NCBI GenBank assembly: GCA_003996215.1
Contig: QJPP01003489.1
Coordinates: 1 to 64,000 of the forward strand
DNA from: Jaltomata sinuosa
Lineage: Eukaryota; Streptophyta; Magnoliopsida; Solanales; Solanaceae
Direction of reading: 5' to 3'
Length of the DNA stretch: 64,000 bases
The translations under genes were made by a program, and so were the position numbers. Every line of letters starts with the position of its first letter. Within the stretch, counting starts at the first letter, position 1. This document shows, one piece after another, positions 23,011 to 33,960 of the stretch. Below the pieces are notes generated by a model. It had not been told where the DNA came from, did no database searches, and saw nothing but the letters and a program-made list of their open reading frames with translations.

Positions 23011-24279
23011 CTAGAGAGGGCTCGCTGGAATGCCACCATCACCGTGAGTCATGGAGTCATCATGATCCTCGGTGTCTGAACCTCCACAAAAGCTCTTTAT
23101 ACTCTTCCACATCCTCTTCAGCAACTTGTATCTTTCTTTTTCTCTTTTCTTTTGATCATCAAGGCTAGCACTCAGTGTTTTCATTCTCTTCTCCTGCTCT
23201 TCAAACTTCTTCTCCAACCTCTTCTGACTCTCCTCAATCTTTTTTCTGACGGTCAACCACATCATTTAATGTTTCAATCTGTGTTTCAGATGGTCCTGAA
23301 GGAATGCTGGTGGCCAATGAACTAATGGATGCCTGAACTCCGAATATCTAAGTGGAGAGGTGCTGGTCTAGGCATGGAAGGAGGTTCCTAGGTAGAGGTA
23401 GTGGCACAAGGAGAGGGCTGGGTGCCCTCTGTGGCACCCAAAGTTGAACCAGTATAATCTTCATCTTTTTGAGCATATTTCCGGGGCCTACCTTCTTCAA
23501 AGGATTTATAGGAATCTTTGGATCAATCCAAGCATCTTCCAGTGCATTCAAATCAACTCCCGCTGCCTGACATAGATCAGTAATTAGTGAAGGGAAGAAC
23601 AAACTCTCACTGCTACCCTTGACACAGTTCTTGATCTCCCAGAGTATCAGTCACCCCACATTAATCGGAACTTCATCAATCATTGCTGCCACATTCTCTG
23701 CTCTACATACTGGAACCTCACTCCTATTCTGAACAGGCTGCACCCTGCTGCATATGATGGATAACCAAATCCTTTCCTCTGCGAGTGAATTCATGAGAGT
23801 AGATTTTTGTTTCAAACATAGTACATTTGGGCTTCACTTTCGTACAAACCTGGGAAACAATCCAAGGTCGGCATATAGCTCTCTTTTCCCTCAGAAGTGT
23901 GGTGTCATAATCCTTAAGCCTATAGTACTTATTTATCTCCTTGTCCCCAAATCTGAATTTTCTTCCCCGGACAGTTATCACCGGGTCCTTGAAGTTTATG
24001 GCCGATGCATTGGCATAAAATTCTCGATCAACAGTTTTATTGGCCCTACATGGTGGAGCTATGAAACAGTTCCACTTTGCTCTATGTAATCGAGCATAAA
24101 ATTCAGGCAAGGCTGCCTCCACTCCTTGCATTGCAATGCCCCTTTCGAGAACCATCTTTTTGGACAAGTAAGCACCATACCGCTCTTCACAAGCCTGTGG
24201 CATAAATTTGGTGCGATCATACTCCTCCTCTATAATTTCATCAACTTGGCCTCCCAAAATTTGATGTGCTAGTACTCAT
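23011..24279 (-). pseudogene. E ORF2, 'putative plant transposon protein'-like, broken
   Basis: Three open pieces in order: 24257-23724 (177 codons), 23602-23348 and 23265-23011. The N-terminal piece has the family-type segments 'LPEFYARLHRAKWNCF', 'REFYANA' and 'VRGRKFRFGDKEINKYY'; the middle piece has 'FFPSLITDLCQAAGV'; the last is a Lys/Glu-rich coiled coil ending KSFCGGSDTEDHDDSM. D has the same tail type (KSFCGSGTPEDDYDED). The likely start is ATG at 24277-24279 with a frameshift soon after. An AG acceptor-like site lies about 20 bp upstream (TTTTTATAG/GTACTTTG). Function unknown; assignment to the PF20167-type family is from recognition and needs a profile search. Confidence 0.65.
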
Positions 24280-24499
24280 TTTTTGATTCAAAGTACCTAT
24301 AAAAATCATATTTAAAATAAGAACGTAGTTTCACATGTAGCACGATGAAAAAGGTGTCTGCACCCTGGGCTGTTGATACAATAGTCAGGAAAATTATTAC
24401 ATTGTTGAGGGATAAAGAAATTCGATTTTCTCAAGTGTTTTAAGTAAGAAAGGCGGGTCGGAAGGTGTCGAATCAGCTCTGGATAGAGCTACTATTTTA

Positions 24500-24660
24500 T
24501 GCCAAATTCAGTTGGTCAGTGCCATCGGCACTCCCAAGGCACGATCGTGCTAAGGCCATTTTGGTTCTTAAGCGCTATCGCTCAACAGGGGTGTGATCGT
24601 GCCGTTGACTCAACCCACAGGCAGCGCAATTGCGCTGGGTCAGCGCGATCGCGCTAGCAA
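24500..24660. promoter_or_regulatory. E internal palindromic block 2
   Basis: GC-rich dyads CAGCGCGATCGCGCTAG, GGCACGATCGTGC, CAGCGCAATTGCGCTG just upstream of ORF2 (minus sense). Same theme as the E LTR block. Confidence 0.72.
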
Positions 24661-25169
24661 CTGACAGTCATCTTCTTCGACCAAACAACCTTCATTACGA
24701 AATTTTCACAACCAGATCATGGATTTAATCCATTAAGGAGGGTATTTCCCAACACCAACCACAACCACAACCTCAACACCTTTCTATACTAAATTTCATT
24801 AGACCCATCAACATATTCAATTTGGGTCTTTCAAGTTCTATAACAATGGAGGAACCTTGGGTACTCAAGATTTCCCCAAGTTTTGTTACTCAACTCCAAT
24901 CATTCAACCCACAAAACCAAACCAAGAAACATGAAATAGATGAGGGGATAGATACATACCATGATAGACGATTTTGTATGCAAAAGAGGAGAGAAGACAA
25001 GAAGCAATTTGTGCTTTGAAGTTCCAACTAAACCCCGCTACTTGTGTTTGTGATTTAGGCGTTTAGCAACTTGGGGAGGTACTGAGGAGGAGAGAAATTA
25101 CCTGTTGAACTTATAGGGGATGTGGAGAACTGAAAAGCTTCTTGCTTTTAATTTACTGCAGTGATGTTT
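24661..25169 (-). other. E leader between palindromic blocks
   Basis: About 500 bp, AT-rich on average. It holds no convincing frame in the minus sense. By position it corresponds to the leader/intron-like segment of the ORF2 cassette in C2 and F. Confidence 0.5.
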
Positions 25170-25520
25170 GCTTAAGCGCGATCACGGTAGTGTAACACGA
25201 TCGCGCTGCCTTGACAAATTTCCCTCAGTGCTATCGGCACTGCAACAACATGATCACGCTGTACAGTTTCCTGGAGGATTTCAGCAACTCTCTATCTTGG
25301 CATGCGAAGGCTAGTGCGACGGGTACTTTTCAAATTGCGAAATGCACCTACTCTGCATATTCCAGCCACTTTTTAGCAGTTTACTATTTTGGGGTGCGGT
25401 GGCTTGTGCGACGGGCACATTTTGAAGGTGCGAAATGCACCCATTTTGCACACATTGACCTTTTTGGTTGCCTTACTGTCTTGGGGTTCATTTGCATATT
25501 TGCGCACACTTAGATGTGCG
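25170..25520. promoter_or_regulatory. E internal palindromic block 1
   Basis: Two sub-blocks: 25170-25260 with the GCGATCGC theme (ACACGATCGCGCTGCC), and 25300-25520 with a GTGCGACGGG / TGCGAAATGCACC theme repeated twice about 95 bp apart. The second theme also appears in D at 58545-58660. Confidence 0.72.
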
Positions 25521-25706
25521 TTCGCACCCCATTTATCATGTCATTTTGGCACCCTTTTTGGTCCTTAGTTGGATTTTTATGAAGCCTCTACTTCTCAACC
25601 TGCCCAAACAACTTCAAAAAGACTTGAAACTTGATGGTTTAGTCAAAAATCTACAACTAAGCTACTATAATAAAGATTTTTTTTTGTAAAACTTCAAATT
25701 TTGAAA

Positions 25707-25756
25707 CGATGGGTTTCCTCCCATCAAACACACAATTTAACATCGCGGCACGACGC
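25707..25756 (-). promoter_or_regulatory. E hairpin module
   Basis: Hairpin 2 of the module: on the minus strand GATGGG / CCCATC arms around AGGAAA (25708-25725), preceded by GTCGTGCCGCGATGTTAAAT. Hairpin 1 is not evident in E. Confidence 0.72.
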
Positions 25757-25920
25757 CAGCTACCTCACCCTCGAGATTTCCACTTGGAAGATTTGAACCA
25801 TCGACCCCAACATGAATCGAATTTCCAATGACAATCCCGGGGTGATGGTTTGAGCATGAGAAGGCCATTCTCTTGATTTCACATGTCGCACCTTTTACCC
25901 TTCAAGTGAGGGAAGACACT

Positions 25921-26133
25921 TTACCTTCTTTCCATGACAAACTCAAAACTGGATAAACCTTCATCCACCCTCCTTCCAATGTCTTCCAAAAGTTTGATAA
26001 CTTTCACTTTCGTCCACTGAATCAAACTTAAGGTCGCACAAAAGTTGAAGTGGGATTTGGGCGTCTCCACCTTCAAGTTTGCCTCATTCATAACATCTTC
26101 ACTATAAGATGTCATGGCATCATTCAACACCAT
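25921..26133 (-). pseudogene. E remnant of the zinc-knuckle ORF (C-terminal part)
   Basis: 70 open codons, C-terminal segment 'WTKVKVIKLLEDIGRR' and 'GLSSFEFVMERR', matching residues of the D ORF at 58941-59648. The knuckle-bearing N-terminal part and middle are missing. Sequences next to the D start codon are still recognisable just upstream (26135-26190), so the loss is an internal deletion of roughly 0.45 kb. Confidence 0.75.
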
Positions 26134-26222
26134 GAAAATAAAAAAAATAAAAATAACTATTCACAAAAATTGAACTAGAGTAGGTAAACTTAAATCCTAA
26201 ACTAACTCAATACACTAAATTG

Positions 26223-26241
26223 TTCCCCGACTATAGCGCCA
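26223..26241 (-). other. E primer binding site
   Basis: Minus strand TGGCGCTATAGTCGGGGAA, directly after the LTR spacer. Ends match the Athila-type site (TGGCGC...GGGGAA) but the middle differs. Confidence 0.78.
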
Positions 26242-26245
26242 TTTT

Positions 26246-27647
26246 TGATAAAAGCTCAAATCTTGCTCTTCAATTAAGGAGGTCACATCGATCGCGTAGT
26301 CAAAATAAAATTTATAATTCCCAATGAGTGTCGGGGTCGAACCCAAGAGAACAATATAGTCGCGATCGAGCTAATAAAGAATCTAAGTAACTTATTGAAG
26401 TTCAATTAACGAAAAAGGGAAAAGGATATCTAAACGGGGTTTTTAGACTAAAACTAAAAGATAAAAGAAAAACAAATAAAAGATAGGTGATCAATGGCTT
26501 TCACCTTGCTTTAGTCAAGCAAGGATAACAAGGGGGATATGGGCTTGGGAATTCAAATTCACAAGACTTGCACCCGATTGACACCTAGGTAGTCTTGGCT
26601 AAAGGTATGCCTAACTGTCTCTCGACCAATCAAGCATATATCTCATGTTTTTTTTCTCAAACTAACTCGAGTAAGCAATAAACCAACCAAATAACTTGGG
26701 GAGGTCATCCTATCTCTAGCTCGGACCCTTAAATTGGAGATTCAGCGATTAGAGCTATGTCTAGCCTCCAATCTAGATGGATTCCCAAGTTCCCACTATT
26801 GAACCTTCTCAAATTCGAGAATTTCTCTCTCGAGCAAAAAACCAAATCAGTAAGCTAAGTCAATGTTTACAACCATTGACCATAAATTCAAGCATAGAAG
26901 ATTCAATAAACCCAAATAAATTCAAGCATAGAAGATTCAATAGACCCAAATAAATTCAAGCATAGAAGATTCAATAGACCCAAATTATCACTAATACAAA
27001 TCCAAAATCTCAAGTCAACAATACACCAAATAAATAGCAATTAAGAACAAGAGTTGAAGAATGAAATCTAAAGATTTTACAATACAAAGCATCCAAATCT
27101 TCACTCCTATGGTGTTGGTTGATGAACCTTGCTCCCAAGCTTGCTCAAAAGTTCTGAAAATAGCCAAAGATATGTTTTAAGATGGCTGAGGAGCCTTTTG
27201 TATCAATTGGGGTTTCCACCAAGGTGAAATGTCATTTCTGCACATTTTTACGTTCAGGTATCGCACTAACGTGGCACGATCGCGCTCAAGGGACTCATGC
27301 TGGTCAGCACCATCTTGTTGTCTTTGCGCGATCACGTCCTTGCCTTTGACTGGCATTGATAATCTCTATCTGTAGTGATATCACACCATCTTAGCACGAT
27401 CGTGCAAAAGCCTGTCATCCGCCTTCAGCGCCATTGGCGCCCTTTCAGCGCGATTGCGGTGAGTTTTCCTAAATTCCAGAATTTTCTCCATCTTGACTTG
27501 TTTTCATCTGATTTCGCACCAATCACTTCTAAATCAGATAATCCTGCAAAATATAAGTAATGCGCATCAATTGCACTATTTTCCACTTATTATTAGAAAA
27601 AGCATAAGTTTAAGAGTTAAATAAGTAGGTAGAATACCAACTTATCA
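26246..27647 (-). repeat. E 5' LTR
   Basis: 1402 bp, TGATAA...TTATCA, colinear with 19929-21327. U5 motif at 26322-26352; palindromic block 27250-27460. Contains a 34-bp triplication absent from the other LTR. Confidence 0.92.
26884..26985. repeat. 34-bp triplication private to the E 5' LTR
   Basis: Three direct units (26884-26917, 26918-26951, 26952-26985) beginning AAATTCAAGCATAGAAGATT. The 3' LTR has a single unit near 20570-20603, so it arose after insertion. Confidence 0.9.
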
Positions 27648-29221
27648 CTAGAGAACGCACCTGGATCCTTGCAACAATAATATATACAGAGTGTTTAACG
27701 AACATGGTGGTATACCTGTAACCTCAAATAAAAGGGGAAGAAGGAAGAACAACTAACATAATCATGCTAACAATACAACAAATAAGATAAGAATGATCGG
27801 AAAGGCAACCTCACAAGCAGTACCATAGGAGAGAATAAGATAATCCACCAATGATTGGAAATGCAACTAATAAGTACTACAATAGGAGCGAGTAAGCTAA
27901 TCTACCTATAGTCCCAATGGGTGCCCATACACTCGAGGAACTTAAACAAGTGAAAACAAACCCTCTGCTATCCCATACTACTGGTGCATACACTCAACAA
28001 ATAGCAAACAATGGTGGAACCAAACACAGAATGAATGATATGATCAGGTGTGCCAGTGGTATTGTATGTATCTCCTCTGGTGCCTGCATGCCCAGTAGGT
28101 AGGATCCATAGAAGGAGTCCCCCGTATACCTCTACTACACCATATACCCCTCCTCCGGCACTCGCAGCTCGTAGCCCCTGGTCTGAATTGGCAAGGTCCA
28201 TGGAGGTCTATGTACCATATATAAAATTTCAGAATCCCAAGATGAGTGCCCGAAATCTATCCGGGTCTAAAATCAGTAATTCTCAGAATATCAATGAGTG
28301 TTTGGAGTTTATCCGGGTCTAAATCAGTAAATCTCAGAATCCCAATATGGGTGCTCGGAGTCTATCCAAGTCTAAAATCAATAGCAAAATATGTCTAGTG
28401 CTCAGCTCGGCTGAGTCTAGTATATAATCAGTGTAAAAATCATTATATAATCTCTTTTATCCCAAGAAAATCATAAAAAGTAATTTTAAATCCATTTTAA
28501 GCCATTATTACTGAAAATAGGCCCTCGAGGCTATTCAAGGTTTAGAAAACTGGTGATAGTTAGGCCCACAGCCATAGTAGTAATAAATAAATGTAGGAAA
28601 CCCTTTTTCATGATAATGATGATATGCTTGAGTAAAATCAATATCCCAACAATTCACAATCAACCTATCAGCCTTGCACAGGCTCAATATGTTCAACAAC
28701 ATAGATAACCAGCCTAATATCATAATTTAATATCCGATACTCATGGAAATTCCCTAAATATCCCACCATATATGGTCAAAAGGCATATACAAAGGCCACA
28801 CATGGCTTCAAGGGTAATGGTACAATACTAGTTTAAATACCAAAGCCAATGTAGGAATTAAGACGGATAGAAGAAAACAGACAAGGTCTGGGGTGGCAAC
28901 CTAGTAAACCCAACCCAAGGATGCTAAATAATACATTTATATTCTATATGTGCAAACTCTAAGGTACGTAAGTCATAACCTACCTAATGTCCCATGATAA
29001 GCTGCTAGAAGGATATCGTCCATGCCTGAGCTACTCCGAGAAGTCCCAAATAGCAAAGCAACTATCAAAATAATACTCCACTCGTCAAAAAGAAGCTAAC
29101 GACACCTATAATGCTAATAATTTATTCGGGTCAAAATCCAGGTCAAAAGTGGGCTTGTGGGTCCTACAACTCAAAACCAGAAACAAAAATTGCCATGACG
29201 TTCCCAACATCCCCAGGAACA
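27648..29221 (-). repeat. H 5' LTR, 5' portion
   Basis: Continues the H LTR after element E. The reverse complement matches G at 1-1320 block by block, including the CAGCCGAGCTGAGCACTAG box at 28400-28425. The true LTR start is not visible: C1 begins at 29222 and no terminal TG is recognisable, so the LTR is probably truncated. The part 28700-29221 lies beyond the overlap with G. Confidence 0.78.
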
Positions 29222-30680
29222 TCATAAGTTAGTAATCTACCAAGTTATTAAGTCTTTAATCATGAATATTGCTATTTTTTGAAGTGATTTAGAGGTTCTT
29301 ATGGACTTTATTAATATGAATGTAGGTACTCTTGGTCAAAAGTAGAAAACAAGGAATTAGACCCAAAAAATCTCAAAAAGAGTTGAAGTGTGAAGTTGAA
29401 CTAAAGAGATGAAGATTTTGCCAACAGGTGCGATTGCCGTGCGACACACACAATGCTTTGTGCGGTCTGCACCTCCCTCCACATGGTGTTCAGAAGAAAA
29501 AGAGGAATCTGTTAAGGGGTGCAGTCGCCGTGCGACACACACAAGGCCTGGTGCAAACTCCACCCCACTTTGCACGAAGCTCAAAGTACAAGCCAAGTCA
29601 CTGTCCCACTATTACAGAGTTGTGCGATGTGCTCAACGTGATATGCAAAACGCATATCACAACGCACATCTTCCAAGGGGCAATTTTGTCCACTTTTATG
29701 TGATGAATTGGGAACATTCTAAAATCTAATTTAGGCATAGTTTTTCATAGTTTTCATCTTTTGGAATATTGTTGAACAAGTTTTAACTTCCAAGGCAAGA
29801 TGGAGGGTTTCATCCAATTCTTTCTTACTTCAACCTTGGAATTTGTAAATTGAGCTTGGATATTGGAAACTTCTTTCATTAATGAAAGGGAATTTGAATT
29901 ACCCATTTGGTATTGCTTCTTATTCCTTTAGCATGAGTGACTAAGTCTCCTTGTCTAGGGGTATGTTGATGATGGGTGCTTGATATTGGGTGTGGGTCTT
30001 GTCTAATTGTGCTTATAATTGCTAAATTTATATGGGTCTAGTGAATTCTCCATGTTTTAACTCTAAAATTAATGGTTGCAAACATTGATTGAAATTACTT
30101 GATTGTGTTCTTGATTAAGCAAGAGGTTCATAATTTTGGATGAGAATTCACTAGTGGGTACTTGGGATTAGCTCAATTCACCGGAAATACCCATTCAAGT
30201 GTCTAAGCTAGAGATAATGTGATTTGCCCAAGCGTATGTTAGTTGGTTGTTTTGTAAACAATGGTGCTCTAGCACAGACCATTGGAAATATGCTGTTAGA
30301 TAAAAAGATTAGCATTCACACTTAAAACCAATGCTAGCTATGTCATTTATAAAGAATTTACATAATTGGACCAGTACCCTATCCCATGTTTGAACCTCAT
30401 CGGATGCATACCCCTAGTCATTCTCTCTCTTGTTACAAACTCACATTTATTTTATTGCTTGCTTGAATTGTGAACGAGATAGAAATTCCCAATTCCCCCC
30501 AATTTAATTCTATTATTACTTAAACATTGAATCTAATTGTGATTGACGTACTACAATCCCTTAGGCTACTCTGCCAATTCTCTGTGGGATCGAGCCTGAC
30601 TCCCATCGGGAAATATAAATTTTGTTTTGCTTAAAAATGGCTTTCACCTCCTTATGGAGAGTGTTACTTGAGCGTTATCA
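29222..30680 (+). repeat. C1 5' LTR (Athila-like)
   Basis: 1459 bp. Starts TCATAAGTTAGTAATC, where the related C2 LTR has TGATAAGTTGGTAATC, so the terminal TG is mutated. Ends GAGCGTTATCA. U5 motif with CTCTGTGGGATCGAGCC near 30580-30600. Palindromic block 29425-29680 with GTGCGAC theme, including a 91-bp direct duplication (29427 and 29518). No target duplication pairs its left edge with the right edge of C2. Confidence 0.82.
29425..29680. promoter_or_regulatory. C1 LTR palindromic block (GTGCGAC theme)
   Basis: Repeated GCCGTGCGACACACACAA at 29437 and 29528, plus GTGATATGCAAAACGCATAT-type dyads to 29680. Confidence 0.68.
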
Positions 30681-30684
30681 AAAA

Positions 30685-30703
30685 TTGCTCCATTGTTGAG
30701 GAG
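30685..30703 (+). other. C1 primer binding site
   Basis: TTGCTCCATTGTTGAGGAG, a decayed version of the TGGCGCCGTTGTTGGGGA type. Confidence 0.65.
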
Positions 30704-30806
30704 TTTGTTTTGAGTAGCCTTTTTGATTAACTAGTGAAATCACTTTGTGAGTTTTTGTTTGCTTTTTTACTTTATTTGTTGTTTTTGGTTTGTGAGCAGG
30801 TTTCCC

Positions 30807-31658
30807 ATGAGAGAGGTGGGCGACAATGGAAGTGTTGAAGGTTTTATGGACGAGGTCCTTGAGCCTAAACTTCAAGGAGGAATAGGTGCAATCTGCCTAC
30901 CTCTAACAATTGGGAATGCGGTGTTCCATATCACTAGCACCATGCTCCATCTCATACAAATGAAGGGGTTATTTGGAGGGGCTGCACATGAAAATGCCAA
31001 TAGGCACATCCGTAATTTCATAGAAATTTTCCATCTTTTGATCTTCCACAACATCCCCCAAGAATCTATTCGGCTTAACCTATTCCCATTATCTCTCATA
31101 GGGGAAGCCACAAAATGGTTAGAGGAGCTTCCCAAAGGCTCAATCACCACATGGAATGGTCTTGTTGAAGCCTTTGTAGTGAGATTTTTCCCTCCCTCAA
31201 GAATGATGCAATTGAGGGATGAAATCACTAACTTTATTCAACTGCAAGATGAACCATTACATGAGGCGTGGCTATGATTTAAAAAGAAGCTATTGTTGTG
31301 CCCCAATCATGGACTACCGGATAATTTCCTTCTCCAAAGCTTCTATAGGGCTTTGAATTCGATGAATAAGTCCATGGCCAACAACCTTGCCGGTGGAACC
31401 TTCATGGATCAGCCATATGGCATTGCCTCAGCCTTTCTAGAGAGGATGACCAAGATAAATTACGCTTGGCACATAAGGGAGGCTGATGTTACCACGATGG
31501 TGACCTCATCAATTTTGACAAATGAAATGCACCGTAAAGTTGAGGAAAGAGATGAGGCTTTGGCAAAAATGCTAACACAAATTGATCTCTTGGCCAAATA
31601 TATGATGGGACCCGATAAAACTAAAAGTGTAAATGTTGTGAGTACTCCAGAGCTTTAA
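30807..31658 (+). pseudogene. C1 gag (Retrotrans_gag type), one in-frame stop
   Basis: 283 codons including one internal TGA at 31275-31277. The gag core is clear: 'ANRHIRNFIEIFHLL', 'IRLNLFPLSLIGEATKWLEE', 'TTWNGLVEAFVVRFFPPSR', 'LHEAWL', then after the stop 'FKKKLLLC' and 'FLERMTKINYAWH'. F gag has an Arg codon at the stop position, so a C to T change at a CpG would explain it. I prefer ATG at 30807 because an AG acceptor-like site (TTTGTGAGCAG/GTTTCCC) precedes it and the upstream open codons encode only a hydrophobic run from leader sequence. Gag would form the particle shell. Close to F gag. Confidence 0.85.
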
Positions 31659-32103
31659 GCAAGTGACGAGGTGGTGTTCACCATCGTGGATGGAAAAAAT
31701 TTTCAACTTGTTGATGGGTTCTCATCCCGAGTATTATCACCCGAGAGATAAGAATCAAGGTTGGATTAAGGATAAAGAGTGAGACAGAAATTGGAGGGAT
31801 CGTGACAAAAAGGGCGATAGATATAATCACCAGAGTTGTAATCCATATGTGCCCCCTTCTAAGGCCGATGATGCATTTCAAACTTCCATGAGAAATCGCG
31901 AGCATTCAAAGATTGAAGATATGCTATCCCGTGTCTTACAGAAAGTCGAGTCTATGAATAGTAGAGTGTGTGAGATGAAAAATAAAGTGTCGACCCTTCA
32001 TCAAATGGTGAGATCACACTCGTCTTCTATCAAACATCTAGAGGCCCAAATGAATCACTTGAAAAATAATTTATTGGTGGTGAAAAATTTACATCACAAA
32101 TGA
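31659..32103 (+). pseudogene. C1 gag C-terminal region with coiled coil
   Basis: After the stop at 31656-31658, basic Arg/Asp-rich sequence is readable in pieces (GWIKDKE, RDRDKKGDRYNHQ), then an 84-codon open piece 31849-32103 with a heptad-like stretch (LSRVLQKVESMNSRV, LHQMVRSHSSSIKHLEAQM). F has the equivalent coiled coil at 53013-53249 between gag and protease. C1 ends here; protease and the rest of pol are absent. Confidence 0.7.
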
Positions 32104-32517
32104 TGAACTTTGATATAACTTATAAATCGGCAGTAAAAATAGTTACTTGAAAAACTGTTAAGTGTAGCTTAAACCAAGCTATCCATTTTCTTAATTGAAA
32201 GTTTGTTTGATTAATTAACCCATATCCCATATTAAGACCCCATCAGAAGCACACCCCTAGTTTTCTTTTGATTAATTAAATTGTGTTTACGTCTGCTTTT
32301 GTCACATTGTGAATTATTTTCCCAAACCTTATTCTCCTAATTTTACTTTTATTTGCTTGAACAATTGCTAACTCTAGTGAATTGAATTTTGATGTTTAGT
32401 GGCAAACCATCATCCCATTCTCTGTAGATTTGACCCTAACATCCCATTGGGTTATTTACTTGTTTTGCTTGGCGATCATTACTACCTTCTTCAGAAGAGT
32501 TCTTTTAAACGTCATCA
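32104..32517 (+). repeat. C1/C2 junction and truncated C2 5' LTR
   Basis: From about 32145 to 32517 the sequence matches the end of the C2 3' LTR (61690-62072) far better than the C1 LTR, including 'aagtgtagcttaaaccaagct' and the 'ggcaaaccatcatcccattctctg' U5 part, and ends GTCATCA. It is a 5'-truncated LTR. The breakpoint between C1 gag and this LTR lies in 32104-32145. Confidence 0.8.
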
Positions 32518-32540
32518 AATTGTCATGCTACCAGGAAATG
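32518..32540 (+). other. C2 decayed primer binding site
   Basis: AATTGTCATGCTACCAGGAA-like sequence at the expected position, similar to the F site TTGGTGTCATTGTTGGGGAA. Confidence 0.45.
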
Positions 32541-32565
32541 ATTGAGAGTTGAGATACTATCATTG

Positions 32566-32610
32566 ATCCGCGATGTAAAATCAAGTGCTTCTTGGGAGGC
32601 AACCCAAGTG
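32566..32610 (+). promoter_or_regulatory. C2 hairpin module
   Basis: GATCCGCGATGTAAAATCAA, then hairpin 2 with arms CTTGGG / CCCAAG and loop AGGCAA (32591-32608). The arm ends differ from B (TA/TA), E (GA/TC) and F (CA/TG) but still pair. Confidence 0.8.
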
Positions 32611-32689
32611 TTTTAGTTTATTTCCTTTACCTTTTGTTATTTTTTGTGTCTTTTAGGAATACAAAGAGGTTGAAAAATGGCTAAGTGGA

Positions 32690-32960
32690 AGAAATATTTC
32701 GAAGGACATGTGAGAAGGACCATGCATTTCGCATGTGTCAGTTTGCGGCTGTAGGTGGCATTGCCTTTACTAGCAGTGCACTGATAAGAAAAATAAAAAT
32801 TTGAAGGCATATGCAATCTGAGGGGCGAATCGCCCCTGCAGATTTGTTCTTTGCCCCTGCCATCACGTACCAATCCAGAAACCTGACAATAATTCAATTC
32901 AAAAATATCACTTACAAAGTGACATGTGAAATTCATATCGTCTTGTGTAAATCACATATC
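32690..32960. promoter_or_regulatory. C2 internal palindromic block 1
   Basis: Dyads ATGCATTTCGCATGTGT, GAGGGGCGAATCGCCCCTG and ATCACATATCACGATGC in 250 bp upstream of the C-rich leader. Confidence 0.68.
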
Positions 32961-33960
32961 ACGATGCAAGTATAGGTATGTTTGAATCTTGTTTGACCTG
33001 CCCGTTGACCGACCCAACTCGAAAATTTAACCCGCGTCCTTATTTCTTGTTTTTCTCCTTTAAACCTTCACCCACAACCCTTTTTCTCCTATACTTCTCA
33101 TAAAATATCAATAATTCTTTCCCTAGACTCCTTCAAACTCCCACACTTTCTCCTCAATCTCTTTATCCCTCACCACCACTCCACAACTAAAGCACACACT
33201 ACCGCCACACCTTTATTTTCCGGTGAAAATTTTAGGCCTCCATTGTTAAGCAAAAAAAGCTTTAATTTTTTTGCCTTTGAATCTCTCTTCTTCACCTGTG
33301 GTAAATTACCCATTGTTAAATCCTTATTTTTAATAGATTGGGAACGTTATTTGTGAAGCATACTAGTTTAATCTACCATATTGAGTTTTGGGTGAGATCT
33401 GATTTTTGGGACCTCAATTTTGGGGAATATTGTTGTTTTTGCTTGGGAAATACTTGATAGATCATGTTTATAGAATGATGCATGCAACTTGTTATAATTT
33501 CTAACCCTTAATTTCTAGCTTATGGGTGAAGCCTGTTAACCCACTTGCGATGATGCAAGGTCTGGCCCAATGATAGATTGAGTGACATTATTTTTAAAGG
33601 AAAATCATCATCTTCGAAAGTTTTTGATTAAATATTATTGTGATGGGCTGAAATAATATATCACTGTGCCTTTATGTTATTATGATTGATTATAATTGTT
33701 CAGTGAGCTCTTTGGTTAAGGAGAGTGAAATCTTGTTGCGTTGAATATGCTTGAATGATTTTCATGAAAGCTTGATGTTCCCGATAATATATGGGATAAA
33801 ATCCTTATTAAAGGAAGTCGTTAAGCATATCTTTCATAATGTTTGGGTCTTGTTGGTATGTGAAGTTTTTTGGGGAAGTCTGAGTACCCCGATAACTTAA
33901 AAATGGATCAACTAGTACTTGTTATGCCTTAGCCCTGCTGAATTATGTGTTTCATAACCT
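32961..33960 (+). other. C2 ORF2 leader, pyrimidine-rich then intron-like
   Basis: 32995-33230 is C/T-rich (TTTTCTCCTTTAAACCTTCA, CTTCAAACTCCCACACTTTC) and resembles a plant 5' untranslated region with repeated GACC(G)ACCCAAC upstream. 33300-33960 is T-rich like an intron, with a donor-like CTGTGGTAAAT near 33297. F has the same order at 48170-48300 (minus). Confidence 0.5.

Larger units (their letters stand above)
19929..27647 (-). mobile_element. Element E: non-autonomous Athila-like retrotransposon with ORF2
   Basis: Direct LTRs 19929-21327 and 26246-27647 (TGATAA...TTATCA). Flanks GTAGA (19924-19928) and CTAGA (27648-27652) differ in one base, an aged target duplication. Minus orientation from the PBS at 26223-26241. 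The 4.9-kb interior holds a remnant of the zinc-knuckle ORF, the hairpin module, two palindromic blocks, a broken ORF2, 3' modules and the polypurine tract. No retrotransposon gag or pol is present. Colinear with D. Inserted in the 5' LTR of H. Confidence 0.92.

Noticed and set aside
29357..29729. Overlapping frames of about 80-106 codons in the C1 LTR
   Set aside because: They overlie the palindromic block and its 91-bp duplication on both strands. Not conserved in the C2 LTR.
33300..33960. A host gene fragment captured in C2
   Set aside because: The C-rich leader and T-rich stretch look gene-like, but no exon with recognisable protein could be found and the same layout recurs in F, so it belongs to the element.
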